Positions 48,137 through 58,536 of a stretch of DNA of 64,000 nucleotides are shown here, piece by piece. A model generated the notes under the pieces. It searched no databases. It was not told where the DNA came from and was given only the letters and a program-made list of their open reading frames with translations. Both the position numbers and the translations under genes were made by a program. Every line of letters begins with the position of its first letter. Within the stretch, counting starts at the first letter, position 1. Origin of the DNA: Ignavibacteriota bacterium (lineage in GTDB: Bacteria > Bacteroidota > Ignavibacteria > Kapaibacteriales > UBA2268); NCBI GenBank assembly GCA_019637995.1, contig JAHBUQ010000001.1, positions 1,028,381 through 1,092,380 on the forward strand. Direction: 5' to 3'.

Positions 48137-49375
48137 ATGAAAATTGAACTTAGAATTGCACTCAGATATATAATCACAAAAAGGTCATTCCATTTTATTT
48201 CTGTGATCACTATTTTATCATTAATTGGTATTACAGTAGGTGTAGCAGCATTAATTTCAGTACTATCAATATTTAACGGGTTTCAGAATTTGACTAAAGC
48301 TCAGTTTATTGGTTTTGACCCTCACCTGAGAATAGTACCCGAAAAAGGAGCATGGATTGATGCAGATGAAAAACTAATTGAGAAAATAAGGAGTATGCCT
48401 GAGACGAAGCAAGTAACAAAAACTATTGGCGGTAGAATTGTAGGAATAAATGACAAAGAATTGCAAGTATTTTCGCTTGTAAGCATTCCTAAAGAAGATT
48501 TGGATTTTCTCGAAGGTGTAAGAAAAACAACTATTTTCGGCAATTTTTCTATACAAACGAGCAGTGGATTTCCCGCAATGGTAATGGGGAATGCTTTAGC
48601 TGACAGACTTAGGGTATTACCGGGTGATACTATAAAACTTGTTTCACCCAAGATGATAGAGCAGTCAGTCGTTGGTTTTCAGAGGCAGCGCGAAGTTAGG
48701 GCTGTTGTAACCGGAATATTCAATTCCAATATTAAAGACTATGATATTATGTACGGTTTTGCTTCGGATACTCTTGGCAAATTACTATTGAATCCTAAAA
48801 TCGGACATTACTCAACTATAGATATTAAACTTCACAAAATTGAAAACCTCGAATATGTCAAGAGCAATTTGCATACTTTAACTGCCGGCATTTCAAATAT
48901 CAAGATTCAAAGCTGGCAGGATCTAAATCCCGATTTATTCAATATAATGAGATTTGAAAGATTTGCTACTTTTTCAATATTAAGTATTATTATTGTACTT
49001 GCAGTATTTAATGTTCTGGTTTCTCTGTCAATGACAGTAGTCGAGAAGCGTCAGGATATTGGAATACTTAAAGCTCTTGGTGCAGGCAGAAGCATGATTC
49101 GGAATATATTCCTTTGGGAAGGTATAATAATTGGCATTGTCAGTACTACAATTGGTACGGCACTTGGACTATTTTTGACATGGGGACAAATAAATTTCAA
49201 ATGGTTCAGAATTGATGCAAGTAAATTTATAATTGATGCAATTCCTGTTGCAGTTTCTACAAGCGATGTTGTAATTGTTGCTCTATTCTCATTATTTTTA
49301 ACGTCAATTGCAACAATATATCCGGCATTCAGAGCATCATCAACAGAAGTTATTGAAGCTATCCGAACCGGATAG
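48137..49375 (+). CDS. LolC/LolE-type ABC transporter permease
   Basis: Inner-membrane permease of the FtsX/MacB superfamily, resembling those that extract lipoproteins for delivery to the outer membrane. One N-terminal TM (about 20-45, FHFISVITILSLIGITVGVAALISVLSIFNGF, split here by motif) is followed by a periplasmic domain (about 50-275) and three C-terminal TMs. VEKRQDIGILKALGAGRSMIRNIFLWEGIIIG is the typical cytoplasmic coupling loop. The ATPase (LolD) is not encoded nearby. It starts 5 bp after ppk1, and its 3' end faces smpB 6 bp away. Confidence 0.85.
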   Translation: MKIELRIALRYIITKRSFHFISVITILSLIGITVGVAALISVLSIFNGFQNLTKAQFIGFDPHLRIVPEKGAWIDADEKLIEKIRSMPETKQVTKTIGGRIVGINDKELQVFSLVSIPKEDLDFLEGVRKTTIFGNFSIQTSSGFPAMVMGNALADRLRVLPGDTIKLVSPKMIEQSVVGFQRQREVRAVVTGIFNSNIKDYDIMYGFASDTLGKLLLNPKIGHYSTIDIKLHKIENLEYVKSNLHTLTAGISNIKIQSWQDLNPDLFNIMRFERFATFSILSIIIVLAVFNVLVSLSMTVVEKRQDIGILKALGAGRSMIRNIFLWEGIIIGIVSTTIGTALGLFLTWGQINFKWFRIDASKFIIDAIPVAVSTSDVVIVALFSLFLTSIATIYPAFRASSTEVIEAIRTG

Positions 49376-49381
49376 CAGTAT

Positions 49382-49858
49382 TTATCTCATAAAATCACGA
49401 CGTATTTCTCTCTCGACATCACGTTTTTTCACATCTTCTCGTTTGTCAAATTTCTTCTTTGCTCTCACAACAGCAATTTCGACTTTTACAAGATGACCCG
49501 AGAAGTAAATACTGAGAGGCACAATAGTCAAACCCTTTTCCTCCACTTGCGACTTAAGTTTTGCTAATTCCCGCAGATGAAGAAGGAGCTTCCTGTCACG
49601 ATTTGGCTTATGATTTTCTCGATTCCCAAAATCGTATTCTTTTATATGAAGATTATGTATGAAGATTTCTCCATTTTCAAACGAAGCATAGGAATCCTGC
49701 AGATTGCATTTACCGGCTCTTAGTGATTTTACTTCAGTACCCTGAAGAACAATACCACACTCATATTTTTGCAAAATCTCGTATTCAAATCTTGCTTTCC
49801 TGTTCGATACTACAATCTTAATTGCTCTCTGACCACTTGTTGGTTTGTTTGATTCCAT
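49382..49858 (-). CDS. smpB: SsrA-binding protein SmpB
   Basis: Partner of tmRNA in rescue of stalled ribosomes. The core contains ARFEYEILQKYECGIVLQGTEVKSLRAGKCNLQDSYA, and the C-terminal tail is basic (KKFDKREDVKKRDVEREIRRDFMR), as expected for the helix that enters the mRNA channel. The length of 158 residues is normal. The tmRNA gene is not in the window. Confidence 0.97.
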   Translation of the reverse strand: MESNKPTSGQRAIKIVVSNRKARFEYEILQKYECGIVLQGTEVKSLRAGKCNLQDSYASFENGEIFIHNLHIKEYDFGNRENHKPNRDRKLLLHLRELAKLKSQVEEKGLTIVPLSIYFSGHLVKVEIAVVRAKKKFDKREDVKKRDVEREIRRDFMR

Positions 49859-50052
49859 TATGCTATTCTAATTAACTCTTTAAAATTTACTCAAAAATAC
49901 GAAAATTTAGATTAATAATAATAAATCGGCTAAAATTCTAAAATATTTCAGACAAATGTAAATTTTTTATATTTAACCTCTTGCCATAATAATTAATTTG
50001 AGTAGTTTTGTACTTTGTTTTTAGTACATTTCTAAAATATAAAATAATCAGA

Positions 50053-50667
50053 ATGAATAAAATCACTCAACCATTAGTAGATTTGATGCGAAGGATGAAA
50101 TTATGGATGGAAGGATTCGCCGAACGCCCCGGAGCGATGTACATTCTCGCAGGACTTGCATTTATAGAATCTTCATTTTTTCCTTTACCGCCTGATATTT
50201 TGCTTATTGCCATTGCTGTGTCTGCACCTAAGAAAGCTTTTAAAGCAGCCCTTTGGTGTTCGATAGGTTCTGTTTTTGGAGGAATTTTCGGCTATTATAT
50301 CGGCTATGGGCTTATGGAAACCGTAGGTATGAAAATAGTTGATTTTTACCATGCACACGAAGTATGGAATAAATTAGTTGTTACTTTTCAAGGTGAGGTA
50401 GGATTTTGGTTTTTAGCAGGTGCGGCGTTCTCCCCTATTCCTTATAAAATTGCTACTATTGCAGCCGGAGCAACCAAGATGCCAATTATGGAATTTATTT
50501 TAATCTCATCACTTGGCAGAGCTGCAAGATTTTTCATTGTTGCAGGAGTGATATATTATTTTGGACCAAAAACCAAAGACTTTATTGATAAATATTTTGA
50601 TAAGTTGTCGCTTGCATTTTTAGTGTTGTTAATTCTCGGATTTGTATTAGTAAAATATATAATATAA
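50053..50667 (+). CDS. DedA/VTT-domain (YqaA-like) membrane protein
   Basis: Inner-membrane protein of the SNARE-associated/VTT superfamily, with five or so hydrophobic segments. The conserved region ESSFFPLPPDILLIAIAVSAP and the later FSPIPYKIATIAAGATKMP carry the proline-containing re-entrant loops of the family. Some DedA members flip phospholipids or undecaprenyl phosphate; the role here is unknown. The ATG at 50053 is preferred over a TTG 15 codons upstream. The AbgT-type transporter follows after 6 bp. Confidence 0.82.
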   Translation: MNKITQPLVDLMRRMKLWMEGFAERPGAMYILAGLAFIESSFFPLPPDILLIAIAVSAPKKAFKAALWCSIGSVFGGIFGYYIGYGLMETVGMKIVDFYHAHEVWNKLVVTFQGEVGFWFLAGAAFSPIPYKIATIAAGATKMPIMEFILISSLGRAARFFIVAGVIYYFGPKTKDFIDKYFDKLSLAFLVLLILGFVLVKYII

Positions 50668-50673
50668 AATATC

Positions 50674-52197
50674 TTGAAAATCAACAAAATAAAGTTTACA
50701 GAAAGGTATCTGAATTTTATAGAGAAAAGTGTTGACCGACTGCCGGACCCATTTTTTCTCTTTGCAATTCTGGCATTGTTAGTAATTCTTGCATCGTATA
50801 TTGGTGATATGTCAGACCTTTTTGCAATACATCCGGGCACAGGACAGCGAATTGATGTTATAAATTTAATTTCTAAAGAAAATATCGCCAGAATGTTTAC
50901 AGATTCTGTTGTAAATTTCGTAAATTTCCCTCCGCTGGGTGTTGTACTGGTGATGGTTATAGGTATCGGAATTGCCGATAAAACCGGTTTTTTCAAAGTG
51001 GCAATAGGTGCTTTCTCTCAATTTGTACCTCCAAGATTTATAGCTCTGCTCTTTATATTTTTGTCTGTAAACAGTAGTGTAATGGCTGATTCCGGTGTTG
51101 TACTGATGCCACCCCTCGGGGCAATGGTTTTTGCAGGAATAGACAGGCATCCTCTTGCCGGATTGGCTGCGGGATTTGTCGGTGTTTGCGGCGGATTTAG
51201 CGCAAGTGTTGTTATTACCGGACTTGACCCGCTATTAGCGAGTTTGACTGAGCCTGCGGCTAAGCTCATTGATGCAGAATACCAGGTCTTCCCCACTGCA
51301 AATTACTATTTTATGGCATTTTCAACTTTCTTTGTAACGATTATTATAAACTATATTACTAATAATATTGTTGAGCCACGCGTCAAGGATATTGAAGTTT
51401 CAGGAACTTATCTTAATTTAGACCGGACTATCGAAAAACCTGATGCGACTCAAAGAAGAGCACTTTTACATTCTCTGATATCAATGATAATTTTTACGGT
51501 TATAATTTTATTAATGACAATTCCGGAAAGCGGAATTTTGAGAGATAAAGCCGGAAACCTGCTTCCATTCTACCGAAGTATAATATTTTTGATTATGGTG
51601 GGATTTTTTGTTGCCGGAACAGTTTACGGAATATCAGCAAAAGTAATCAGTTCAGGCAAAGAACTTGTAAAAATGAGTTCTGATATGATGAACACAATGG
51701 GCGGTTACATTGTCCTTTCATTTATTATCGCTCAGTTTATAGCATATTTCAATTGGTCAAATCTCGGTATAGTTACTGCAATTAAAGGCGCTGATTTCCT
51801 TCGTGATTCCGGTTTTACAGGTGTTCCACTTGTTGCAGGATTTTTGGTATTTTCGATGGTAATCAATATTTTTATAGCAAGTGCATCAGCAAAATGGGCA
51901 ATCCTATCCACTGTATTTGTGCCTATGTTCATGCTGCTCGGAATGCCTCCTGAAGTTACGCAGGCAATATACAGAGTAGGAGATTCTGTCACAAACTTTA
52001 TTACTCCAATGTTTCCGTATTTTCCGATTATCATAGTTTTTGCTCGTGAAATATCCAAGGAAATTACATTCGGGAAGTTGGTTTCACTTCTAGTTCCCTA
52101 TTCGATAGCATTAAGCATAATCTGGGGAATAATATTAGTTTTGTGGGTATTATTTGGTATTCCTATGGGACCTGGAGTACCAAGCTCACTGAATTAA
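50674..52197 (+). CDS. AbgT-family transporter
   Basis: Polytopic inner-membrane transporter of the AbgT family (507 residues, about 11 hydrophobic segments). Family landmarks are RLPDPFFLFAIL near the start, SSVMADSGVVLMPPLGAMVF, GFSASVVITGLDPLLASLTEPAA and GDSVTNFITPMFPYFPII. Characterised members import p-aminobenzoyl-glutamate or export sulfonamides; the substrate here is not determinable. Start codon TTG, 6 bp after the VTT gene, so the two probably form an operon. Confidence 0.88.
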   Translation: MKINKIKFTERYLNFIEKSVDRLPDPFFLFAILALLVILASYIGDMSDLFAIHPGTGQRIDVINLISKENIARMFTDSVVNFVNFPPLGVVLVMVIGIGIADKTGFFKVAIGAFSQFVPPRFIALLFIFLSVNSSVMADSGVVLMPPLGAMVFAGIDRHPLAGLAAGFVGVCGGFSASVVITGLDPLLASLTEPAAKLIDAEYQVFPTANYYFMAFSTFFVTIIINYITNNIVEPRVKDIEVSGTYLNLDRTIEKPDATQRRALLHSLISMIIFTVIILLMTIPESGILRDKAGNLLPFYRSIIFLIMVGFFVAGTVYGISAKVISSGKELVKMSSDMMNTMGGYIVLSFIIAQFIAYFNWSNLGIVTAIKGADFLRDSGFTGVPLVAGFLVFSMVINIFIASASAKWAILSTVFVPMFMLLGMPPEVTQAIYRVGDSVTNFITPMFPYFPIIIVFAREISKEITFGKLVSLLVPYSIALSIIWGIILVLWVLFGIPMGPGVPSSLN

Positions 52198-52294
52198 TAT
52201 CCTAACAAAATACATATCAATACTTAACGTCTATGTTTTTTATTACTAATCAAAATTTATTTATTTATTCGCAATATTTTAGGGAGATTGAAGT

Positions 52295-54160
52295 ATGAGT
52301 AACGAAGTTTCTGCAACACAACAGGAATTTGAATTTAAAGCAGAAATGAAGCAGCTTTTACATCTGATAATCCATTCATTATATACCCATCCTGAAGTCT
52401 TTTTGAGAGAATTAGTTTCAAATTCATCCGATGCGATGAATAAAGTCAGGATAAAAAAATTAACTGATTCTGAAATAATCAGTCCAGATACCGAGCTTAG
52501 AATTAACATTATGATTAATAAAGAACAACAGACGTTCTCTATTGAAGATTTTGGTATTGGTATGACCAAAGAAGAATTGATTAATAATCTGGGTGTTGTA
52601 GCCAGTTCCGGCACACTAAATTTTCTTAAATCTGCCAAAGAATCAGGTAAGCCAATTGATGCAAATTTGATTGGTCAGTTTGGCGTCGGATTTTATTCCG
52701 TCTTTATGGTCACAGACGAAGTTGTCGTCGAAACTCGCAGTTCTGAGCCATTTTCCAAGTCTTACAAATGGACATCCAACGGCGAAGCTTCATACACAAT
52801 TGAAGAAAGCGAACGGGATACGCGCGGTACAAAAATTTCATTCAAGTTTAAAGATGAATACTCTGATTTTGCCGATGAATTCAGAATCAAAAATATCCTA
52901 ACAAAATACTCGAATTTTGTCGAATTCCCTATTTATGTCAACAACGAAAAAGCCAATAAAGTTGAAGCTTTATGGCATAAGAAAAAGGATGACATTAATG
53001 ATGAGGAGCTTACTGAGTTTTATAAATTTATAAGCAATGATTATCAGGACCCGCTTGGGCATTTACATTTGAATATTGAGGGCAATATAAATTTCAAGGC
53101 ACTTTTGTTTATACCGTCTGTAGCACCTGCAACTTTATTCAGAGATTTTAATGAAAAATCTGTTCAACTTTATTCAAATAAAATATTTATTCAGGATAAT
53201 GCAATTGATTTGATTCCTGAATATCTCAGATTCCTGCGCGGTGTAGTTGATACAGAAGATTTACCTTTGAATGTATCTCGTGAAGTTACACAAAACAGCC
53301 CTATAATGGCGAAAATCCGAAATGTGATTACTTCAAAAACTTTGTCAATGCTCGATGAATGGGCTGACAAAGAAAAAGAAAAATATAACAAATTTTTTAT
53401 TCAGTTCGGTGCTTTGTTTAAAACCGGATTAAATTCAGATTTCACAAATAAAGACAAAATTACCGAATTACTCAGATTTGAAACTTCTGAATTTCCTGAG
53501 GGAGAGCTCCGTTCTCTAAATTCTTACGTAGCTTCAATGAAACCTGATCAAAAAGATATTTATTACGCAACCGGAAATACACGAGAACAACTAGAAAAGA
53601 ATCCAAATTTAGAGTATTTCAAAAAGAATAATTTAGAAGTTATTTATTTCACAGACCCGGTTGATTTATTTGTTATGCCATATTTATTTGAATATGACGG
53701 TAAGAAAGTAGTTTCAATCGAGAAAGCTGAAATTGACATTAAGGAAGATGATACTAAGCAAACTGATACAATTGGCAAAGATGCAGCTAATTCTTTAGTA
53801 GATGAATTCAAAAAAGTATTAGGAGACAAAGTAGAAGATGTCATAATCTCGAAACGTCTTGTTGATTCACCCGCTTCAGTTGTACTTGGCAAGGAAGGAT
53901 TTGATCCGCAAATGGAAAAAATGATGAAAATGATGGATAAGGACTTCAAGGCATCAAGGAGAGTTCTTGAAATTAATCCAAGTCATCAGCTCATAAAAAA
54001 TCTCTCCAAATTGCATATTGCAGGAAATAATTCCGAGCTTTTATCAAAAAGTATTCAACAGATTTTCGAAGGCTCTATGCTTATAGATGGCAATTTGGAA
54101 AACCCTGTTGATTTTGTCAAAAGAATGTCTGAAATTCTTACAATAACAACCAATCAATAA
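52295..54160 (+). CDS. htpG: Chaperone HtpG (Hsp90)
   Basis: ATP-dependent chaperone. The GHKL ATPase domain shows ELVSNSSDAMNKVR, the GIGMTKEELINNLG motif and GQFGVGFYSVFMV. The middle domain carries LNVSREVTQNSPIM with its catalytic Arg, and the C-terminal dimerisation domain follows. The 621-residue length matches bacterial HtpG. AGGGAG (52281-52286) lies 8 nt before the ATG. No CIRCE-type inverted repeat is visible upstream. Confidence 0.97.
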   Translation: MSNEVSATQQEFEFKAEMKQLLHLIIHSLYTHPEVFLRELVSNSSDAMNKVRIKKLTDSEIISPDTELRINIMINKEQQTFSIEDFGIGMTKEELINNLGVVASSGTLNFLKSAKESGKPIDANLIGQFGVGFYSVFMVTDEVVVETRSSEPFSKSYKWTSNGEASYTIEESERDTRGTKISFKFKDEYSDFADEFRIKNILTKYSNFVEFPIYVNNEKANKVEALWHKKKDDINDEELTEFYKFISNDYQDPLGHLHLNIEGNINFKALLFIPSVAPATLFRDFNEKSVQLYSNKIFIQDNAIDLIPEYLRFLRGVVDTEDLPLNVSREVTQNSPIMAKIRNVITSKTLSMLDEWADKEKEKYNKFFIQFGALFKTGLNSDFTNKDKITELLRFETSEFPEGELRSLNSYVASMKPDQKDIYYATGNTREQLEKNPNLEYFKKNNLEVIYFTDPVDLFVMPYLFEYDGKKVVSIEKAEIDIKEDDTKQTDTIGKDAANSLVDEFKKVLGDKVEDVIISKRLVDSPASVVLGKEGFDPQMEKMMKMMDKDFKASRRVLEINPSHQLIKNLSKLHIAGNNSELLSKSIQQIFEGSMLIDGNLENPVDFVKRMSEILTITTNQ

Positions 54161-54191
54161 TAGAAAATAATTTACTATAGGATAATAATAC

Positions 54192-55235
54192 ATGAAGTTA
54201 TCGGAATTTAAATACTCAACAGCAAAAAATAGCATTGCTAAGTTTCCGGCTGAACCACGTGATTCTGCTAAATTGATGCTTATCAACAAAGAAAACGGCG
54301 ATATAAATGAAATGAAATTCAATAATATCATTGACTTATTTCATCGCGGTGATTCACTTGTCATCAATGAAACAAAAGTATTTCCTGCAAGACTTTTTGG
54401 CAAAAAGGAGAAGACCAATGCCAAAATCGAAGTAATGTTGCTCCGTGAACTAAAAGCTGAAGATAGGATTTGGGATGTACTTGTTGAGCCCGCTAGAAAA
54501 GTAAGAATTGGAAATAAAATCTATTTCGATAACGGCAAATTTTATTGCGAAGTAATTGATAATACCACTTCAAGAGGCAGAACAGTAAGGTTCAGTTATG
54601 AAGGAAATTTATTCAGCATTATTGAACGAATCGGCGAAATGCCAATACCTGAGTATATCAAAAGAGAACCAACAGACCTCGATAAACAAAGCTATCAGAC
54701 TGTTTTTGCAAGCGAAAATCAACTCGCCTCAATAGCTCCTCCTACCGCCGGGTTACATTTCACAGAAGATATTCTCGCGAAATTGGAGAGTAAAGGGGTA
54801 AAAATTGTTAGGTTGGTGCTCAATATTGGTCAAGGCATTTTTGAGAAAATCGAAGTTGAAGATTTGACTAAACACCGAATGTATTCAGAATATTTCGAAA
54901 TCTCAAGAGAAGCTGCTGAAACCATAAATAAATCATTGAAGCTCAAGAAAAATGTATTTGCGGTTGGAGCTAGTGTGGTTCGTGCTTTAGAAGCTTCTGT
55001 ACTTACAACAGGTGCAGTAAAACCTAATCGTGGTTGGACTGACAAGTTTATTTACCCACCTTATGAATTTAAAATTGCAACTCATTTCATTACTAATTTT
55101 CATCCGCCTGCTTCACCTTCGATGCTTATGGCATCTGCATTTGCCGGACATGATAATTTAATGAAATCTTACAAAAGAGCACTAAAAAATGATTACAGAT
55201 TTTTTGCTTATGGCGACGCCATGATGATTTACTGA
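54192..55235 (+). CDS. queA: S-adenosylmethionine:tRNA ribosyltransferase-isomerase
   Basis: Adds the epoxycyclopentane moiety to preQ1-modified tRNA in queuosine synthesis. Motifs include SLVINETKVFPARLFGKK, FASENQLASIAPPTAGLHFTEDIL and the C-terminal TNFHPPASPSMLMASAFAG. The length of 347 residues is normal. It lies 31 bp after htpG and ends in its own terminator. Confidence 0.97.
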   Translation: MKLSEFKYSTAKNSIAKFPAEPRDSAKLMLINKENGDINEMKFNNIIDLFHRGDSLVINETKVFPARLFGKKEKTNAKIEVMLLRELKAEDRIWDVLVEPARKVRIGNKIYFDNGKFYCEVIDNTTSRGRTVRFSYEGNLFSIIERIGEMPIPEYIKREPTDLDKQSYQTVFASENQLASIAPPTAGLHFTEDILAKLESKGVKIVRLVLNIGQGIFEKIEVEDLTKHRMYSEYFEISREAAETINKSLKLKKNVFAVGASVVRALEASVLTTGAVKPNRGWTDKFIYPPYEFKIATHFITNFHPPASPSMLMASAFAGHDNLMKSYKRALKNDYRFFAYGDAMMIY

Positions 55236-55258
55236 TAAATCAAATTTATTTTTTGTCC

Positions 55259-55295
55259 AAAGGCTGTTATCACTAAATGAAAGCAGCCTTTTTTG
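55259..55295 (+). terminator. Rho-independent terminator after queA
   Basis: Stem AAAGGCTG/CAGCCTTT with a 17-nt loop and a T-run immediately after. Confidence 0.75.
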
Positions 55296-55450
55296 TTATC
55301 TCAAATATCAATAATTATCTTACATTTATCCTTTCAATTTATATCTTTCTCCATGTATTTCTTCAGGATTTGTAAATCTATGACAAAAAGGCACTCCTAT
55401 AAGGCTCTGCATGGATTGACGAAACACTCAATTCAAGTATATTGCAGGGA

Positions 55451-56851
55451 TCAACTTAATTTATATTTTCTCGAAAACAGATATAAAAGAAGTGCAGAAA
55501 TAATTCCGATAACTAAAAAAACAAGCCATATATATTGAGGTGAATATTCATTCCATAGTAATTCGGTAGCACCTTTTGCAGAAGTATTTGTAAGATTCAT
55601 TAAAGTCATAAGAGCGTTGGAATGGTCAAGTTCAGAGTTATATTTAAAATTATTGTTAATATAATCAATTGCAAGTGAGCTTTTCTCAGCATAATTCTGG
55701 TACAAATATCCTCCAAGAATTGACCCGCCTCCAAGTCCAATAGCAAGCGACAGACTTATAAAACCCATATAAGTAGATTTTTTCTCTTTGGGTGCAATTT
55801 CTGACATATAGCGACTGAAATTGGGATTTGTAATCATTTCACCTGTTGTATAAATTAACATACCAATTATCGCTGCAATACCGTATTGCGACCACCCTGA
55901 AAATGTCAAACCGACTGCAGCAATTATTACACCTATAATCAAACTTGTTGTTATTCGGAATCCTGACAGCATCCAATTGACAAATACAACTCCTATTATT
56001 ATTAAACCGGAATTAAGATTATAAAGCCATTTGAATTCTATCATCTTTCCAAGACTTGTCTGCATAGTCATACTTTCCGGTAAATTCATTGCTAATGCGA
56101 TATCGGAAGTATCTATCCAATCATAAATAAAGTTTGGAAGTGTTTCATAGAATTGCATATAAATGATCATAAAGCCTGATAGAATCAGCACGATAAATAT
56201 TACTTTTCCTTCGATCAAGCTACGGAACGTATCTTTTATAATCATTGAATTGTTACTTTCGTTACGGTTATTATCCTGAATGAAAAGAACAGGAATAATA
56301 GAAAATAAAAGAATAACCCCCAAGCCTATAAATAATATTTGCCATGAAAAACTTTCAAGATATTTTGCAAGTGGCGGGGCAAAAAAGACTGCAACATTTA
56401 TAAGCATCACATTCATACCCCATGCTACTGAGGAATTTCCTGAACTGACTTTATCAGCAATCATTCCATAAAGTGCAGGTCTGTACAAGCCTAATCCAAA
56501 TCCTATAATCAAAACTGAAAATAAAAATGAATAAAATTCTCTCTGAAACGCTGCTAAGAAAAATCCAAATACTGCAATTATAATTGCAATTACAAGCATT
56601 CGCTTTCTGCCGAATTTATCAGCAAAACCACCGGTCAGAACGGGTGTAAGATTCTGAACTAAAGCCCAAACAAGAAAAATCAATCCCTTCTCGGTATGCT
56701 CAAAATGAAGACCACCGACTAAATCTTTCTGCGAAATATAAACTGCCATTTGCAGAACCAAAGCTGCATAGCTTAGTCTTTCCAGCATTTGTATAAATTG
56801 CAGAAGCCAATATTTTCCGGGTAAACTTTTTATTGATGATATTAATTTCAA
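55451..56851 (-). CDS. Major facilitator superfamily transporter
   Basis: Inner-membrane secondary transporter with about 12 TM segments over 466 residues. The MFS motif A appears as GGFADKFGRKRML between TM2 and TM3. The N-terminus (LQFIQMLERLSYAALVLQM) has the E-R-x-S-Y pattern seen in peptide/POT-like transporters, so a peptide or drug substrate is possible but not shown. Start TTG. It begins 7 bp after the SLC13-type gene and probably shares its transcript. Confidence 0.8.
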   Translation of the reverse strand: MKLISSIKSLPGKYWLLQFIQMLERLSYAALVLQMAVYISQKDLVGGLHFEHTEKGLIFLVWALVQNLTPVLTGGFADKFGRKRMLVIAIIIAVFGFFLAAFQREFYSFLFSVLIIGFGLGLYRPALYGMIADKVSSGNSSVAWGMNVMLINVAVFFAPPLAKYLESFSWQILFIGLGVILLFSIIPVLFIQDNNRNESNNSMIIKDTFRSLIEGKVIFIVLILSGFMIIYMQFYETLPNFIYDWIDTSDIALAMNLPESMTMQTSLGKMIEFKWLYNLNSGLIIIGVVFVNWMLSGFRITTSLIIGVIIAAVGLTFSGWSQYGIAAIIGMLIYTTGEMITNPNFSRYMSEIAPKEKKSTYMGFISLSLAIGLGGGSILGGYLYQNYAEKSSLAIDYINNNFKYNSELDHSNALMTLMNLTNTSAKGATELLWNEYSPQYIWLVFLVIGIISALLLYLFSRKYKLS

Positions 56852-56858
56852 AATTTTC

Positions 56859-58364
56859 TCAAATAAATGCTAAATAGTTTATAACTATAATCATGTATAT
56901 TGAAATTATTAGAATTCCGGTGATATTCAAAATTATTCCTGCTTTTATCATATCTGCAATGAGAATTTTTCCTGAGCCGTAAACAATTGCATTTGGTGGT
57001 GTTCCAACAGGTAACATGAAAGCAAATGATGCCGAAAGAGTTGCAGGCAACATTAAAATTAAGGGGTTAATATTATTGGATTTAGATATTGAAGCCAATA
57101 GTGGCAATATTGCATTTGTTGTTGCCGTATTTGATGTCATCTCAGTTAGAAATGTAAGAGATGTTGATATTGAAGCAATCATTACAAAAGGCGGCAAATC
57201 ATGTATATTATTAATATTATTGCCAATCAGTATTGAAAGCCCGGAATCAGTAAAGCCTTTTGCAAGAGCAAAACCACCGCCGAAAATTAAAATCACTTCC
57301 CAGGGGACTTTAGCAAGCACATCAATGTCAAGCAGTTTACTTCTTTTATTATTATCCTTAAACTTGGATGGAAGTATAAATAATATCAATCCTGATAAAA
57401 TCGCCACTGTACCGTCATCAATAAAACCTTGATTAGGCATTAATTCAGACCATCCGGAAATTACTATAAAATCGAGGTCAATTGGAGTTCTGAAAAGCCA
57501 TAGAAGCACAGTAGTTAAAAAAACAAATAAAACAATTTTTTCCTCATAACTTATCTTCCCTAATTTTAAGAGCTGTTCCTGAATAATTTTTCTATCTATT
57601 TGCAGGGCAGTATGAGGCTTAAATAATACTTTAGAAAGCAAAAACCATGTAAAAAAAAGCATTGTTATCGTAACAGGCAAACCGAAAATCAACCAATTAG
57701 CAAAAGTGATTTTAGGAAGTTCGGGAAAACTCATTTCGTAAACACGTTGGAAAATAAGATTTGGAGCTGTTCCTATAAGAGTACCTATACCTCCAATTGA
57801 TGAAGCGTAAGCAATTCCAAGCATTATGCTCACTGCAAATGTTTTCACCGCCGGTGCACCGTATTCTTCCTCAAGCTCATAGATAAAAGCCATACCAATT
57901 GGAAGAAGCATCACTGTTGTTGCAACATTTGATATAAACATCGAAAGTACAGCAGAAGCAGTCATAAATCCAAGTACAATCCCGGTATTGCTCGTACCCA
58001 ATAATTTTATGATTATAAGAGAAATTCGTTTATGAAGCATCCACTTTTGCATCGAAAGTGCGATTAAGAATCCGCCTAAGAATATTAAAATCGTGCTGTT
58101 GAAATATTCTCTGGCTATGTCATTTCCTGCTATAAGCCCCAAAAAAGGCATTGCAACTATCGGTACAAGTGAAGTTACACCAAGCGGTAGTGCTTCAGTA
58201 ATCCACCATATAATCATAAGTACTGCTACAGCAGCCATTAATGATTCTGTTGGATGTTGTGAACTAATTGGAAAAATCAGAAGCAGTATAAATAAAATCA
58301 GCCCTGAAAAAAATCCAATCGGCTTTGAGTTTGCAATTATTTTGTTGGTTTTCACGTATTTCAA
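56859..58364 (-). CDS. SLC13/DASS-family sodium:anion symporter
   Basis: Inner-membrane transporter for dicarboxylates, citrate or similar anions, driven by sodium. Two copies of the family signature for sodium and carboxylate binding are present: FISNVATTVMLLP in the first half and TEMTSNTATTNAILPLL in the second. WWITEALPLGVTSLVPI near the N-terminus is also typical. The 501-residue length is normal for DASS. Start is TTG. Substrate cannot be fixed from sequence. Confidence 0.88.
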   Translation of the reverse strand: MKYVKTNKIIANSKPIGFFSGLILFILLLIFPISSQHPTESLMAAVAVLMIIWWITEALPLGVTSLVPIVAMPFLGLIAGNDIAREYFNSTILIFLGGFLIALSMQKWMLHKRISLIIIKLLGTSNTGIVLGFMTASAVLSMFISNVATTVMLLPIGMAFIYELEEEYGAPAVKTFAVSIMLGIAYASSIGGIGTLIGTAPNLIFQRVYEMSFPELPKITFANWLIFGLPVTITMLFFTWFLLSKVLFKPHTALQIDRKIIQEQLLKLGKISYEEKIVLFVFLTTVLLWLFRTPIDLDFIVISGWSELMPNQGFIDDGTVAILSGLILFILPSKFKDNNKRSKLLDIDVLAKVPWEVILIFGGGFALAKGFTDSGLSILIGNNINNIHDLPPFVMIASISTSLTFLTEMTSNTATTNAILPLLASISKSNNINPLILMLPATLSASFAFMLPVGTPPNAIVYGSGKILIADMIKAGIILNITGILIISIYMIIVINYLAFI

Positions 58365-58536
58365 CTTTATTGATAAGTCAAATAAATATCTTACAAATTC
58401 GGTTTTAAATAAAAATTGTGAACGAAATGAATTTGCAGATGTTTTAAACGAGGTGACAAATATGAAAATTCAAAATTTCCCCACCATAAAATCCGAGAGT
58501 TAATATTTCAAACAAGCAAAATATAAATCATATATA

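Noticed and set aside
55293..55538. Rightward 81-codon frame after queA
   Set aside because: It overlaps the end of the MFS gene and the queA terminator region and shows no recognisable motif.
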